Positions 25,079 to 33,457 of a DNA stretch of 34,087 nt are shown here, one piece after another. The stretch is taken from contig CALWLD010000024.1 in the NCBI GenBank assembly GCA_944381435.1, positions 1 to 34,087 on the forward strand, given 5' to 3'. The position numbers were made by a program, and so were the translations under genes. The DNA comes from an uncultured Clostridia bacterium (GTDB taxonomy: Bacteria; Bacillota; Clostridia; Lachnospirales; CAG-274). The notes under the pieces were generated by a model that worked only from the letters and a program-made list of their open reading frames with translations, did no database searches and was not told the DNA's origin. Position 1 is the first letter of the stretch; the number at the start of each line of letters is the position of its first letter.

Positions 25079-28000
25079 ATGAAGAAAAAACTTTTAACAT
25101 TAGGTTTATCTTCAACATTAGCATTAGGGTCTATAATGCCAGCTTTTGCTAATAGCATATCAGATAACACTGATAAAACTTATATAGAAACTGCTATAGG
25201 GTTTAAGTACCCTGAAACAGTAGAAAGCTTAAGAAATAAAAATTTAAAAGCTACATTAAGGGGAAATGCTAGTTTAGAGCTAGAATTAAACAGATTTTTA
25301 GATGGTGATACTAGCTCTATAGATATAGATGGATACACTATTACAAGCGAAATAACTAAAGAAAACAATAAAGTTACCGTTATAAAATTTAAAATAGAAA
25401 ATTTAAAAGCTTCTGATGGATATAACCTTACATTAGAGGGTAAAAACTATGTAACAACTAGCGTAGATTTAAGCACTTCTAATTATTCTAAAAGGGTAAA
25501 CATAAGCACTGAAACAAATATGGTTTTAGGTGATGTAAATAAAGATAATAAAGTAGATTTAGAGGATAGAAAATTATTAGAAGAAAACTTAAATAAAAAT
25601 GATAGCCAGCTAGACCTTAACAATGATGGCAAAATTACTGTATCAGACATAGCTATAGTAAATGCTAATATGGTAGAGGTTACAGAGCCAGAAGTTTTTG
25701 AAACAGAAAAGGTTGCATCTAAAATAATAGAAAATGTAAATCAAGATGAAATCACAAACAGTGTTGATATAAAAGAGGGGGATAAAATAGAAAACCTTTT
25801 TGTTAAAGGAGAAACTGTATCTTTTAAAGCTAAACAAGGCGAAGATAAAGTATCTATCCCTGTAAATTTTGAAACACCAGAAGAGCTATCTGTTGTTGAG
25901 GTTGTTATACCACAAGGGGCAGAAAACACTGTTGTAACTGTATTAGACGAAAATGATAATGTTTTAGGAAAGGTAGATTCTTTAGATTTAGTTACATATT
26001 CTAGAACAGGTGAAAAAGTAATAAATGTTAATTTAGGTGCTAGAAAGCCTGTTAAAAAAATAATTGTTGATGTTGTACCTACAGAAGAAGGGGGATATGT
26101 AGTTGTAGATGAAATCAAGTTAATATGGGATATTGTAAACGAAGATATAGTACAAGATACCACTGTAAAAAACGTTAAAGCTGTTGCAGGTGATGAAAAG
26201 GTAAGTTTATCTTGGAGAGAGGTGCCTAATGTTACAGGCTATAAAGTATACTATGGTACAGATGCTAATAATTTAGATAAAATTGCTACATCACAAGATA
26301 CAAGCATAACTATTTCTGGGCTTGAAAACTTAACAACTTATTATTTTGCAGTAAGTGCTACATCTGGAACTTGGGAAGGTAATAAATCTAGCATCGTATC
26401 TGCAATGCCAGAGCCTGCAAAATTACCAAACAGACCAGACTTTGTTACAGCTGTTGGTAGAGATAGCTCTATAACAGTATCTTGGCAAAAGGCAGAAAAT
26501 GCTAAAACATATAACATATATGCTAAAACAGATAAAGATGATGATTACACAAAAGTAGCATATGATATAAAAGGTACATCTTATACAATACCTAACCTTA
26601 CAAACAATACAACATATACACTATATGTTACATCACAAAATGACGTAGGAGAAAGTAGACCTTCTGAGCTTGTTGACGCTACACCTAAAAAACAAGAAAT
26701 TATTCCACCTACTTTACCTTCTAAAAACAGAATAGATAGCTCTAACATAACTAAAGTTGTTTTATCTGGTAACGGACAAGACTATGATAAAAAATTATAT
26801 CCTGATGGATTTAATGCAGATTGGCTTATAGACAATGATTTTAACACACATTGGGTTGCAGAAGACTGGGGTTCTTGGGGACAAGAAAATAGCTTTACAT
26901 TTACTTTTGATGAGCCAAAAACTATGGATTATTTAATATGGGTGCCTAGGTTAGATGGGGCTTATAAAAATGGCGAATATATAGAAAATGCTTATAGAAG
27001 AAGCTTTACAGCTTATAACATTACTGTTTGGACAGAAGATGATGATTTAACTAAACCAGGGAAACAAATAGTAGAAAATAAAAGCATAACTTTAAAAAAT
27101 AAAGATGACAGTTATTTTGTTTTTGATTTTCCTAAACAAGAAAATGTAAAACAAATAAAAGTAAAACCTATCCAATGGGCTGGTTCTTTTACCCATATGA
27201 ATGGTTCAGAAGCTGTATTTTACGAATATAACAATATAGCAGATAGGATAGATGCTCTTTTTGCAAACCAATCTAAAACAGAGCTTAAAGAAGGTATAAC
27301 AGAAGAAGAAATAAATGCCCTTAAAGCAGAAATTACTGATTTAGATGGATTTGTTATAGATAGAGATATACTTTTAAAAGAGCTAGACATTGCAACATCT
27401 TTAGCTAAAGGAAATACTGAAAATTTAGGTGTTATAAAAGATAATATATATTCTATAAAACCTGCTAACGATGTTTCAAAATACGGCAAATCTATAAACA
27501 ACTGGCAACCTCTTGGCGTTGTAGGGCTTGCTAACAAAAAAGTTGCAATTTATGCTGATATACCAGAAGGAGAAACTGTTGAGCTTGTTCCAACACAATT
27601 CTTTGAAGAAGCATCTAAACTTTCTGCACAACCTATAAAATTAAAAAGTGGTAGAAACATAATAACTATTCCAAAGATAGGTAGCATTAACACTGATAGA
27701 GGTGGCTCATTATATGTTACATATAGTGGAGATAACCCTAGCGATGTTAAATTACAAATAGTGGGTGCAAATAAAATACCTTATTTAGAGCTTAGAGATT
27801 TTTATACTATAGGTGAAGAGGCTGCTAAAAAACGAATAGAAACATATATTGATGAGCTTATAGCATATGACCCATATAGCTTGCCAGGTAATAAAGAAAT
27901 ACAAAACCTTAACCAAACAGAAATTTCATTACCTAATGTTTTATTATCTTTACCTGCTACAAAAGTTTTAGATGGTATTAACCAAAATACATCATCTAAA

Positions 28001-29974
28001 GAAGAAAAAATTAATAAATTATACGATACTATGCTAGCTTGGGAGCAAGTTATGCAAGTTACTTATAAAACTTATGGTATAGATAGCGAAGAAACAAATA
28101 TATTAGAAACAAGACATAACATTCGTTATATGAAAATGTTTGCAAATGCATTTATGTATGCATCAGGTAACCATATAGGTATAGGCTATAACTCTGTTGC
28201 ACCTTTAATGAACGGTAAACCTGTAAATGAAAGCACTACAACAGAAAATAACCTTTTTGGCTGGGGCATTGCTCACGAAATAGGCCACGTTATGGATACT
28301 TTTGGCAAAGCAGAAGTTACTAATAACATATATTCATTAATGTTACAAACTTATGATGGACAGGCAAATATATTACCTTCTAGGTTAGAAGAAAGCGGAG
28401 TTTATGAAAAAGCATTTAACAAAGTTGCTGTAGGTAGCGAAGGGGTGCCTAATGATTTATTTGTACATCTTGCTATGTATTGGCAGTTACATTTAGCTTA
28501 TGATGATGCACAAAATCCTTTTAATTTCTATAACCAATTACACAAATTATACAGAACAGATAGTAGCTTAAATAGCTTTAGCGATATGGATAAATTTGCT
28601 GTTGCATCTAGCAAAGTGGCTCAAAAAGATTTAACAGAATTCTTTACAAGATGGGGTGTATCTTTATCTGAAGAAGCTAAAAACCAAATGAAAACACAAT
28701 CTAAAGAAGATAGAGCTATTTATTATCTAAATGATAGCTCTAGAAGAAAAAGAATTGAAAACAACCCAGGTAACACTAACATAGAAACTAACGTTACATT
28801 AAATGTAGAAAAAGCTGAAAATAGCAAAAATGATAAAGCAAAAGAGGTAGTTATTAACATAACTAGCCAAAGCGAAAACGTACAAGGTTATGAGATATTA
28901 AGAAAAGGTGGCGGAGATAGTGAGTTTAAACCTATAGGATTTACAACAACAGGTATTTATAAAGATTATATAGGTTCTGCTAACAATATGTCCTTTACTT
29001 ATGCTATTAAACCTGTAGACGTTTTAGGAAATGTTAATGCACAAAAAGAAGTAGGACAAGTTAGAATATCTTACGATAACACAATAGATAAAGGCTTATA
29101 TAAATTAGATGAAGCATCTGGTACAGTTACATTTAATGAACCTACTATTGTTACAGGTATTAAAGTTACACCTAAAAATGAAGGAACTGTTATGCCAACA
29201 GGTAAATATCAAGTTTATGCAGATATTGTAGCAGATGTAGCTCCTGCATCTACTGAAAATATGGTGCTTGCTAAAGATGGTGATTTTAATGAAGGTAACT
29301 TTGCTACTACTCCTAATACTTATATTAGTTATTTTGGTAAAGAAGGTTCTACAGAGGATAAAATCTTTGCTTATGATGTTAATAGCTTAAAATTAACAGG
29401 TTTTGATTTTAACAACTATAACGTAGAGTTTATATCTTATCCTGGTGATAATGTAGAATTTTTAGAAATGGGCGTTGGTAGGTTAGCTAGCGATTACACT
29501 TATGATAGCGTTGATGATAACGGAGCACCTATCAAAGAAACTATACCTGCTGATACTTTAGTTATTATAGGTAAATATCGTGGTAATTCTGCTATTAGCA
29601 ATATTTACATTAAAGGTAAATATGCTACAGAAAATTCATTAAATGAAACTATAGAAACAGAAGAACGTTTAGTTGCTGGATATTCTCTTATGTTTGATAC
29701 ATTAGATGCAGATGGCACTATAACATCTTCTACAGCAGAGGGTATATTTATGTTTGTACCAAATATACAAGAAGATAACCAAGGAGACCACCCAGAAAAA
29801 CTTAGCATATTACCTACAGAGATTATGGCAGAGATGTGGCAAGGACCTTACGGAGAAACATCTTCTCGTCTAACAAGTGATACTATGTGGATAAATATGC
29901 CTAGCGATGAAAGTTTACCTAAAATAGTTATTACAAGTGATAGCGAAAATACACCTAAAATAACAATTAAGTAA
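25079..29974 (+). CDS. Secreted M60 peptidase with dockerin, FN3 and F5/8C modules
   Basis: 1631 aa. Signal peptide 1-24 (AFA-NS). Residues 30-145 are a beta-rich domain. A type I dockerin lies at about 148-200, with two calcium loops, DVNKDNKVDLED and DLNNDGKITVSD. A beta-domain follows (230-355), then two FN3 domains (about 362-443 and 451-535) and an F5/8C-like carbohydrate-binding module (about 551-715, WLIDNDFNTHWVAEDWGSWG). The M60 (enhancin/mucinase) peptidase spans about 800-1200, with HEIGH at 1066-1070 and E1079 completing HExxH-x8-E, the gluzincin zinc site. FN3-like and unknown C-terminal modules complete it. M60 enzymes cleave mucins and other O-glycoproteins. There is no LPXTG or SLH motif, so attachment could use the dockerin; the next gene encodes a possible cohesin partner. 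Confidence 0.88.
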   Translation: MKKKLLTLGLSSTLALGSIMPAFANSISDNTDKTYIETAIGFKYPETVESLRNKNLKATLRGNASLELELNRFLDGDTSSIDIDGYTITSEITKENNKVTVIKFKIENLKASDGYNLTLEGKNYVTTSVDLSTSNYSKRVNISTETNMVLGDVNKDNKVDLEDRKLLEENLNKNDSQLDLNNDGKITVSDIAIVNANMVEVTEPEVFETEKVASKIIENVNQDEITNSVDIKEGDKIENLFVKGETVSFKAKQGEDKVSIPVNFETPEELSVVEVVIPQGAENTVVTVLDENDNVLGKVDSLDLVTYSRTGEKVINVNLGARKPVKKIIVDVVPTEEGGYVVVDEIKLIWDIVNEDIVQDTTVKNVKAVAGDEKVSLSWREVPNVTGYKVYYGTDANNLDKIATSQDTSITISGLENLTTYYFAVSATSGTWEGNKSSIVSAMPEPAKLPNRPDFVTAVGRDSSITVSWQKAENAKTYNIYAKTDKDDDYTKVAYDIKGTSYTIPNLTNNTTYTLYVTSQNDVGESRPSELVDATPKKQEIIPPTLPSKNRIDSSNITKVVLSGNGQDYDKKLYPDGFNADWLIDNDFNTHWVAEDWGSWGQENSFTFTFDEPKTMDYLIWVPRLDGAYKNGEYIENAYRRSFTAYNITVWTEDDDLTKPGKQIVENKSITLKNKDDSYFVFDFPKQENVKQIKVKPIQWAGSFTHMNGSEAVFYEYNNIADRIDALFANQSKTELKEGITEEEINALKAEITDLDGFVIDRDILLKELDIATSLAKGNTENLGVIKDNIYSIKPANDVSKYGKSINNWQPLGVVGLANKKVAIYADIPEGETVELVPTQFFEEASKLSAQPIKLKSGRNIITIPKIGSINTDRGGSLYVTYSGDNPSDVKLQIVGANKIPYLELRDFYTIGEEAAKKRIETYIDELIAYDPYSLPGNKEIQNLNQTEISLPNVLLSLPATKVLDGINQNTSSKEEKINKLYDTMLAWEQVMQVTYKTYGIDSEETNILETRHNIRYMKMFANAFMYASGNHIGIGYNSVAPLMNGKPVNESTTTENNLFGWGIAHEIGHVMDTFGKAEVTNNIYSLMLQTYDGQANILPSRLEESGVYEKAFNKVAVGSEGVPNDLFVHLAMYWQLHLAYDDAQNPFNFYNQLHKLYRTDSSLNSFSDMDKFAVASSKVAQKDLTEFFTRWGVSLSEEAKNQMKTQSKEDRAIYYLNDSSRRKRIENNPGNTNIETNVTLNVEKAENSKNDKAKEVVINITSQSENVQGYEILRKGGGDSEFKPIGFTTTGIYKDYIGSANNMSFTYAIKPVDVLGNVNAQKEVGQVRISYDNTIDKGLYKLDEASGTVTFNEPTIVTGIKVTPKNEGTVMPTGKYQVYADIVADVAPASTENMVLAKDGDFNEGNFATTPNTYISYFGKEGSTEDKIFAYDVNSLKLTGFDFNNYNVEFISYPGDNVEFLEMGVGRLASDYTYDSVDDNGAPIKETIPADTLVIIGKYRGNSAISNIYIKGKYATENSLNETIETEERLVAGYSLMFDTLDADGTITSSTAEGIFMFVPNIQEDNQGDHPEKLSILPTEIMAEMWQGPYGETSSRLTSDTMWINMPSDESLPKIVITSDSENTPKITIK

Positions 29975-29981
29975 TTTTTAT

Positions 29982-30006
29982 ATCTAGCACTATTTAGGTG
30001 CTAGAT
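29982..30006 (+). other. Hairpin between peptidase and SLH genes
   Basis: The perfect 9-bp arms ATCTAGCAC (29982-29990) and GTGCTAGAT (29998-30006) have a 7-base loop. No T-run follows; instead AAAAAAGGAG and the next gene's GTG come directly. It is more likely an mRNA processing or partial attenuation element than a full terminator. Confidence 0.6.
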
Positions 30007-30030
30007 AAATATAAAAAAGGAGTTTTTATT

Positions 30031-31185
30031 GTGATAAAGAAATTATTATTTAGTATTTTAACAACATTATTATTTGTAACTAATGTTTTTGCAAATGATG
30101 TTTCTATAGATATTCAGGTAGAAAACAACATTGCAGATATAAAAATATCAGGAATAAATAAAGATATACACGCATTACAATTAAATATTATTGATAATAA
30201 CAAAAACACTGGCATTACTTTTGAACCAGCAGAAAAATTTACTTATAGCCTTGTTAAAGAAGAAACTGAAGGAGATAAAACTACAATATCTATAGTTATA
30301 GATAATGGTGCTAGCCTTACAGAAAATGGTATATTAAATATAGGCAAATTAACATTTAAAAATAAACCTAGCTTATCTAAAAATGTTAAGTTAGAACTTG
30401 TAGATTTAAACCAAGATTTACAGGGTAAATTTCAAGATATAGATGCAAACATAACAGTAAAAGAAGATACTAGCGAAACAACTACATCAGGTGGTGGTTT
30501 CTCAGGTGGAGGAGCATCTATAAAGCCTAGTGAAGATAAAAAAGAAGAGGCTACAGAACAAACAACACAAGATGCAAACAAAGATAACACACAGGATAAC
30601 AAAATAGATATAGATAAAATGTATCCTGTTGTAAAACAATCTAACTTTGGAGATACTGCTAACCATTGGGCTAATGAACCTATCAAATATCTTGCAGATA
30701 GAGGCATTATAAACGGTATGAACGAAAATGAGTTTAAGCCTAACAACAATATTACAAGAGCAGAATTTGTAACTATTTTAGCTAAGTTAGATAATATAAA
30801 TACAAATACATACAAGGCAGAAAACTTTACAGATGTAGATGCTAACGCTTGGTTTAACCCTTATGTAGATTGGGCTTATAAAAATGGCATAACAAGCGGA
30901 GCAACTAGCAATACATTTGCACCTAATGAAAACATAACAAGAGAACAAATGGCAGTTATGATAGAAAGGTTTGCAAGCTATAAAGGATTTAGCCTAGATA
31001 GCAACAAAGAGCCTATCGTATTTAAAGACAGTGATAATATATCTAGCTTTGCTATGTCTTCTGTAGATAAAGTTCAACAAGCTGGTATAATAAACGGCAG
31101 AACAGATGGTAGCTTTGCACCTAAAGATAACGCAACAAGAGGTGAATCTGCACAAATGATTTATACAATGCTAACTATTCAATAA
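30031..31185 (+). CDS. SLH surface anchor with cohesin-like domain
   Basis: 384 aa. GTG 30031 is chosen because AAAGGAG lies eight bases before it; an in-frame GTG at 29998 lies inside the hairpin. Signal peptide to about 21 (LLFVTNVFA-ND). Residues 23-140 have cohesin-like strand order: VSIDIQVENNIADIKISGIN, HALQLNIIDNN, GILNIGKLTFKN, and a final DANITVKED. A Gly/Ser/Thr linker (about 145-200) follows. Three SLH motifs come next (about 204-262, 263-324, 331-384), with NITRAEF, NITREQM and NATRGES as cell-wall-binding signatures; they bind pyruvylated wall polymer. The protein would sit on the wall and could dock the dockerin-bearing peptidase encoded 56 bases upstream. SLH is certain; the cohesin assignment is by pattern only. 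Confidence 0.85.
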   Translation: MIKKLLFSILTTLLFVTNVFANDVSIDIQVENNIADIKISGINKDIHALQLNIIDNNKNTGITFEPAEKFTYSLVKEETEGDKTTISIVIDNGASLTENGILNIGKLTFKNKPSLSKNVKLELVDLNQDLQGKFQDIDANITVKEDTSETTTSGGGFSGGGASIKPSEDKKEEATEQTTQDANKDNTQDNKIDIDKMYPVVKQSNFGDTANHWANEPIKYLADRGIINGMNENEFKPNNNITRAEFVTILAKLDNINTNTYKAENFTDVDANAWFNPYVDWAYKNGITSGATSNTFAPNENITREQMAVMIERFASYKGFSLDSNKEPIVFKDSDNISSFAMSSVDKVQQAGIINGRTDGSFAPKDNATRGESAQMIYTMLTIQ

Positions 31186-31186
31186 T

Positions 31187-31212
31187 AAATCAAGTCGTAC
31201 CTTAATTGTAAT
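31187..31212 (-). repeat. Inverted 26-nt fragment of the structured repeat
   Basis: The minus strand is identical over 26 bases to 19074-19099 (junction and start of repeat copy 2, including AAGGTACGACTTGATTT). It begins one base after the SLH gene's stop. The rest of the repeat is absent. Confidence 0.85.
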
Positions 31213-31221
31213 TAAAAAGAT

Positions 31222-31249
31222 AAGGGTGTGGGAAAATCCACACCCTTTT
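31222..31249 (+). terminator. Rho-independent terminator of the SLH gene
   Basis: The perfect 10-bp arms AAGGGTGTGG (31222-31231) and CCACACCCTT (31238-31247) have a 6-base loop and end in TTTT. Confidence 0.85.
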
Positions 31250-31269
31250 AAATGTGATAAGAATATTTT

Positions 31270-31448
31270 TTGAAATACTGTATGAAAAGACTATAAAAAT
31301 ATACTTTTTATATGATAGCCAGTAAAAATAATTATTGTAATTAAAATTCTTTGCATTTTAAAGTTTAACTTAAGATTAGGTGGTATTTTAAAATAACTGT
31401 TATATAGAAGAAAAACTTACTTAATAAACTAAGTAGGTTTTATTTTTA
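31270..31448 (+). ncRNA. Candidate small RNA between two terminators
   Basis: After the SLH terminator there is a promoter-like pair, TTGAAA (31270-31275), 16 bp, TATAAA (31292-31297). About 115 bp further a good terminator follows: arms 31412-31423 and 31430-31441 with one G-T pair, then ATTTTTATT. No reading frame lies between. A transcript of roughly 140 nt is possible. The same terminator could instead be the relic of a lost gene. Confidence 0.3.
31412..31448 (+). terminator. Rho-independent terminator
   Basis: AAAACTTACTTA (31412-31423) pairs with TAAGTAGGTTTT (31430-31441) with one G-T, a 6-base loop and a T-rich tail. No intact gene precedes it. Confidence 0.75.
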
Positions 31449-31539
31449 TTGCATATTTTGACAATATTAAGTATAATAAGTTAAATACTATGAGTTTTAA
31501 GTTATTAAAATTTTAAAATTTACAAAGGTGGTTATTGGT

Positions 31540-32217
31540 TTGAAAAAGGTGTTAAAAACCATAATTTTGGTACTCATTATTAGTTGCTTTTCTACTATAT
31601 ACATAAATGCAGAAGACATTTCAAAGGAGAATTTTTTGGATGATAAAATAGAAGATTTTATTGATGAACAAAAGCTAGATTTATCACAATATATAGATGC
31701 CAAAGTATATTTAAAATATTTGCAAATAAACAAAAATAAAGTGGATAATATAAATGATAAAATAAATACACAAGTATATACTTTTAAATCTTTTGAAGAT
31801 GAAAAGGTATATAGCATTATATCACTTGATTTTCCTGAAGATATTTATATATCAAAAGAAGATGTTATAAATATAAATACTAATTTATATTTTGAAAACC
31901 CAAAGGTAATACTTTTAGGAAGAGACAATGAACAAGATAAATGGGAAAGAAATGATATTGTAGCTTCTACCACTTTAGATGAGATAAGTATACATTCTGA
32001 CCAAATAAAAAATAATTATAAATATTTTAAAGTTATTATAGGATTCTCTTCTATAATAAATGATTATGTAATTAATGATAGTATATATTATAATATAAAT
32101 TATTTTAATTATAATATATATAGAGGTGTGTATGAAATAAATATTTTTGAACTTATATTAATAGTTATTACATTATATGTTTTATTTAAAATTTTTAAAT
32201 TTAAAATTAAGAGGTGA
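31540..32217 (+). CDS. Membrane-anchored extracellular protein, unknown
   Basis: 225 aa from TTG 31540, chosen because AAAGGTGG lies eight bases upstream; the in-frame codon at 31528 overlaps that site. Signal peptide LKTIILVLIISCFSTIYINA. An acidic extracellular domain follows (about 25-195, with IDAKVYLKYLQINKNKVDN and VYSIISLDFPEDIYISKEDV), then a C-terminal membrane helix (about 200-220) with a basic tail, KIFKFKIKR. The type I topology is clear; the family is not recognised. The sbcD ribosome site GAGGTGAT overlaps its end, so it is co-transcribed with sbcDC, though a functional link is doubtful. Confidence 0.6.
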   Translation: MKKVLKTIILVLIISCFSTIYINAEDISKENFLDDKIEDFIDEQKLDLSQYIDAKVYLKYLQINKNKVDNINDKINTQVYTFKSFEDEKVYSIISLDFPEDIYISKEDVININTNLYFENPKVILLGRDNEQDKWERNDIVASTTLDEISIHSDQIKNNYKYFKVIIGFSSIINDYVINDSIYYNINYFNYNIYRGVYEINIFELILIVITLYVLFKIFKFKIKR

Positions 32218-32221
32218 TTTT

Positions 32222-33457
32222 TTGAAAATATTACATACATCAGATTGGCATTTAGGAAAATATTTAGATAAATATTCTAGGATAGATGAACAAGAGAAAT
32301 TTATAGATGAGCTAGAGAAAATATGTAACGATGAAAAAATAGATTTAATAATAATAGCAGGGGATATTTATGATGTAACAAACCCTCCTATAGTAGCGGA
32401 GAAATTATTTTTTAGTGCAGTAAAAAGGCTTTCTTTAAATGGAAAAAGGCCTATTATAATAGTATCTGGAAATCACGATAGTGCTAGCAAGTTAATATCC
32501 CCAAGCCCTTTAGCCTATGAATTTGGGATTATTATACAAGGTATGCTTGATACAGTTGCAAAAGTTTCTAAATACGATAATTTTGAAATAACAAAAGCAG
32601 GACAAGGTTTTTTTGAAATAAAGCTTAATAATGAAAAAGCAGTTTTTTTAACTATACCTTATGTTACAGAAAAAAATATTAACGAGGTTATATTTAAAAG
32701 TGATGAAGAAGCTGATATGCAAAGAGAATTTAGCGATAAGATAAAAGATATATTAAAAGATTTATCTAAAAATTTTAAAGAAGACACCATAAATATAATC
32801 ATTTCTCATTTATTTGTAAAAGGTGGCATTGAAACAGATAGTGAAAGAAAGATACAATCTATAGGAGGGACTTATGCTATAGACCCTAAAGTTTTTCCTG
32901 ATAATACTCAATATGTGGCACTAGGACATTTACATAGATGTCAGCAGGTAAAAGATGCAAACTGCCTAGCTTATTATTCAGGTTCGCCTATTAGATACAG
33001 CCAAAGTGAAATAGGGTATGAAAAAGTAGTTTTGGTTTTGGATATAGAGGCTAACAAAGAACCAAGCATTAAAAAAATAAGCCTTACAGATTACAAACCT
33101 ATACAAGTTTTTAAAGGTGATAGCTATGAAGATGCTTTAGCTTTTTGTGAAAAAGTATCAAATGAAAATAGCTATGTTTTTATAGAAATATTAACTGAAG
33201 ATTTTATAACAGGAGAACAAATAAAAACTTTAAGAGAAACTAAAAAAGATATTGTTAGCATAATATTAAAAGCAGATAAAGAAGAAAAGGTTATATATGA
33301 GCTAGAGGAAGAAAAAACTATATTAGAACAATTTAAAGATTTTTATACATATAAAAAAGGTAAAAATGCCCCTAACGAAGTTTTAGATATGTTTTTAAAC
33401 ATTTTAAATGAGATAGAAAAAGAGGAGGTGATAGCTGATGAAACCTCAAATGCTTAA
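32222..33457 (+). CDS. sbcD: Exonuclease SbcD (Mre11-type nuclease subunit)
   Basis: 411 aa. Calcineurin-like phosphoesterase motifs in order: SDWHLGK (metal ligands D8 and H10), AGDIYD, SGNHDS, ISHLF and ALGHLHRCQ. The C-terminal capping domain (about 290-400) completes the usual SbcD length. With SbcC it forms the ATP-dependent nuclease that opens DNA hairpins and trims double-strand ends. TTG 32222 follows GAGGTGAT. It overlaps sbcC by 20 bases. The window is rich in long palindromes, the natural substrates of this enzyme. Confidence 0.95.
   Translation: MKILHTSDWHLGKYLDKYSRIDEQEKFIDELEKICNDEKIDLIIIAGDIYDVTNPPIVAEKLFFSAVKRLSLNGKRPIIIVSGNHDSASKLISPSPLAYEFGIIIQGMLDTVAKVSKYDNFEITKAGQGFFEIKLNNEKAVFLTIPYVTEKNINEVIFKSDEEADMQREFSDKIKDILKDLSKNFKEDTINIIISHLFVKGGIETDSERKIQSIGGTYAIDPKVFPDNTQYVALGHLHRCQQVKDANCLAYYSGSPIRYSQSEIGYEKVVLVLDIEANKEPSIKKISLTDYKPIQVFKGDSYEDALAFCEKVSNENSYVFIEILTEDFITGEQIKTLRETKKDIVSIILKADKEEKVIYELEEEKTILEQFKDFYTYKKGKNAPNEVLDMFLNILNEIEKEEVIADETSNA

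Noticed and set aside
25180..27537. Minus-strand open frames inside the M60 peptidase gene
   Set aside because: Shadows of an intact 1631-codon gene, with no start signals or recognisable domains.
31458..31477. TTGACA with TATAAT as promoter of the 31540 gene
   Set aside because: The two boxes are only 8 bp apart, far from the 16-18 bp needed.
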